Shown: in pieces, positions 62,520 through 64,000 of the stretch
Numbering within the stretch: position 1 is the stretch's first letter
How the letters are laid out: every line of letters begins with the position of its first letter
Origin: Lichenicola cladoniae
GTDB taxonomy: Bacteria; Pseudomonadota; Alphaproteobacteria; Acetobacterales; Acetobacteraceae
DNA: 64,000 bases
NCBI RefSeq assembly: GCF_013201075.1
Contig: NZ_CP053712.1
Span: forward strand, 62,001 to 126,000
Reading direction: 5' to 3'
Made by a program: the position numbers and the translations under genes
Notes under the pieces: model-generated
What the model was told of the DNA's origin: nothing
Seen by the model: only the letters and a program-made list of their open reading frames with translations
Database searches by the model: none

Positions 62520-62698
62520 GCGGTCCGTTGGGCAATCCGGTCACCCTCGTATTGGGTGCCGAAGGCATGGACACCCGACAATGTAGGCTATCGCGCGCTG
62601 GACCAACCTGTCCGAAGCAACGTTCATCCTCCCGGCGATTGTGGACAACGAGAGCTGAAATGCAGTTTCGGTTCCTTTACTCTGGACTCTACCCACCT

Positions 62699-63682
62699 TC
62701 AGGCTGCGTGATGATGAACGTGTTCCTTACCCAGGGATGCCGTACCTGCCGTCCATGTCGAACAGAATGCTCGAAGGTGTTCGACGAACGCGCGAAGAGC
62801 CGGGGTCTGTCCTCGGCGGTTGGGGTAAAAGACATGGATCGGCTCGAGCGGGACCGACCAGTGAGGTAATACATGAATGAGTTTGCCGTCCCGCAGCAAC
62901 TCGTGGACGCAATAGAGGGAGGAGCAACTGATCCCGTGGCCATGAATCGTGAGGTCTACTTGCGTAGCCATGTCGCCCACGACGGTCGGTGCGCGGGGGT
63001 CAATCCGACAGGAGCCATTCTCTTCGGCCACCAGCAGCCATGGCACAATGATGCCCGTTGTCCGGCTGCGGCAGACGATTGTGTCATGCTCCAGCACGTC
63101 GGACGGTTTGGACGGAGCAGGGTGGTCCGCGAGGTAGGCCGGGGCAGCGGTGAGTACACTGATGGACGCCGGAAGTATCTTGACCGCCGTCACGTCCTTC
63201 GCAAGCAGGTCACCATACCGTAGGCCCGCGTCGAAGCCGTTCTCGACGATGTCGACCAAGCGTCCCTCGACCTCGATCTCTAATTCCACGTCGGGATAGG
63301 CCTGCCGAAAGGTCATGAGGGCCGGCGCCACAATGCCGTCATAGGCGGACCGAGGCATGGTAAGCCGCAGCGGCCCCGCAGGCCGTGTCGAGCGGCCGGC
63401 GGCTTCCAGTGTCGCATTTGCAAGCGCCGCGAACGCCGGCCCGGCCTGGTCCAGATACGCGGCGCCGGCTGCGGTCAGGCTCAGGCTGCGCGTGGACCGC
63501 GCGATCAAGGGGGTGCCCAGCCGCGCTTCCAGCGCTCGGACGGCCTGGCTGGCCGCAGAGGGCGAGATACCGAGCCGCTGGGCAGCACGGGTGAAGCTGC
63601 GTGTTTCGGCAACGGCAAGGAAGACTGGCACGCCGTCCAGCAAGCTCCGTGATCGCGCATCCATTTTGAAGCCCCGCTTCAT
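62699..63682 (-). CDS. LysR-family transcriptional regulator
   Basis: A 327-residue LTTR. The HTH is DGVPVFLAVAETRSFTRAAQRLGISPSAASQAVRALEARLGTPLIARSTRSLSLT. The effector-binding domain contains YDGIVAPALMTFRQAYPDVELEIEVEGRLVDIVENGFDAGLRYG. The ATG at 63664 (MDARSRSL) is an alternative start. It is divergent from the hydrolase gene at 63766 and probably regulates it. Confidence 0.9.
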   Translation of the reverse strand: MKRGFKMDARSRSLLDGVPVFLAVAETRSFTRAAQRLGISPSAASQAVRALEARLGTPLIARSTRSLSLTAAGAAYLDQAGPAFAALANATLEAAGRSTRPAGPLRLTMPRSAYDGIVAPALMTFRQAYPDVELEIEVEGRLVDIVENGFDAGLRYGDLLAKDVTAVKILPASISVLTAAPAYLADHPAPSKPSDVLEHDTIVCRSRTTGIIVPWLLVAEENGSCRIDPRAPTVVGDMATQVDLTIHGHGISCSSLYCVHELLRDGKLIHVLPHWSVPLEPIHVFYPNRRGQTPALRAFVEHLRAFCSTWTAGTASLGKEHVHHHAA

Positions 63683-63765
63683 TCGACCACCAGTATTCTA
63701 CACCTAATCATTAGTGCGGCGAGGTCCTAAGTAGGCCAGAACGAAACCACGATGGAGCCTGCCGA

Positions 63766-64000
63766 ATGATCATGCACACCCGCATCGACGTGAGTGGCGC
63801 CCGGCTGCATGTGGCTCGGACAGGGCGGGGCAGGCCGCTGCTGCTGCTTCACGGCTGGCCCGAGTTCTGGCTGACCTGGGAACCCGTTATGTCTCGGCTT
63901 GCGGACCGGTTCGAGCTCATTGCACCCGATTTGCGAGGCTTCGGCGACAGTGACAAGCCGGCGGGGGTGTTCGGGCCGCAGCAGCAGGCAACCGACATTG
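63766..64000 (+). CDS. Epoxide-hydrolase-like alpha/beta hydrolase (runs off the window)
   Basis: The first 78 residues of an alpha/beta hydrolase. RLHVARTGRGRPLLLLHGWPEFWLTWEPVM contains the HGWP oxyanion motif typical of epoxide hydrolases and haloacetate/haloalkane dehalogenase relatives, then FELIAPDLRGFGDSDKP. The nucleophile elbow lies beyond the window. The ATG at 63766 is used; ATG 63772 is also possible. It is divergent from the LysR gene, 83 bases apart. An epoxide or haloacid substrate would suit the plasmid's dehalogenase theme, but this is inference. Confidence 0.75.
   Translation, partial: MIMHTRIDVSGARLHVARTGRGRPLLLLHGWPEFWLTWEPVMSRLADRFELIAPDLRGFGDSDKPAGVFGPQQQATDI

Noticed and set aside
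1-64000. tRNA, rRNA or riboswitch
   Set aside because: No cloverleaf with a TTCGA-type T-loop and CCA-side pairing, no rRNA segment and no known riboswitch core was recognised by eye. A covariance search was not possible.

Overview
The window looks like part of a large plasmid (or a chromid built from plasmids) of a GC-rich alphaproteobacterium. The insertion sequences and the plasmid-type ScpA/DnaB-like/helicase genes suggest an Acetobacteraceae-like host such as Acidiphilium or its relatives; this is inference from recognised protein families, as no search was possible. It carries replication, two partition loci, mobilisation remnants, a toxin-antitoxin pair and at least 17 complete or partial insertion sequences. 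I found no rRNA, tRNA or CRISPR array.

Layout. 0-3 kb: a TraL/TraM-like mobilisation pair and a TumE/TumA toxin-antitoxin pair. 3-10.7 kb: an IS pile-up (ISL3, IS630, a truncated IS256, an IS21) around a truncated C5 cytosine methyltransferase. 10.8-14.1 kb: a partition operon (ribbon-helix-helix protein, ParA, KorB-like ParB, small membrane protein) whose parA is split by an 863-bp IS5-family element. 14.2-15.1 kb: decayed arsB and arsH. 15.3-20.9 kb: the replicon. This has an origin with four 23-bp iterons and a DnaA box, a small HTH gene, repA, and downstream an array of seventeen 60-bp repeats. Each repeat carries the same iteron core in reverse orientation, and an IS21 sits inside the array. 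20.9-24 kb: a thyX remnant, a second (type Ib-like) parA plus partner, and upstream of it 1.4 kb of dispersed GTAGAC/GTCTAC repeats that may be its centromere.

24.4-29.6 kb: an active-looking tyrosine recombinase, divergent from a tightly coupled operon of an unknown gene, a DnaB-like ATPase with an altered Walker A lysine, a recombinase-like protein without its catalytic residues, an unknown protein and a plasmid ScpA. A related-looking DNA-handling block lies at 57.4-60.8 kb (SF2 helicase, HU, AT-hook protein, exonuclease fragment). 29.9-31.3 kb: an AhpD/CMD-like protein and an XRE regulator.

33.6-43.7 kb is the catabolic core: SDR, aldolase-like protein, DhaK, DhaL, a SorC regulator, haloalkane dehalogenase, iron alcohol dehydrogenase and two aldehyde dehydrogenases. 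Two divergent intergenic regions in it share a two-block sequence element with identical internal spacing, which suggests one SorC-controlled regulon. A haloalkane would be hydrolysed to an alcohol and oxidised stepwise to an acid. The kinase/aldolase arm could process a hydroxyketone.

43.8-55.6 kb: more IS material (IS481-like, IS110, a doubly nonsense-mutated IS21, two IS5-family elements) around a LysR/CMD/RidA cluster and an HU gene fused in frame to an upstream DUF2158-like domain. 55.8-57.0 kb: a membrane diguanylate cyclase. 60.8-64 kb: an IS6 element that truncated both an exonuclease and an azlCD pair, a LysR regulator, and the start of an epoxide-hydrolase-like gene that runs off the window.
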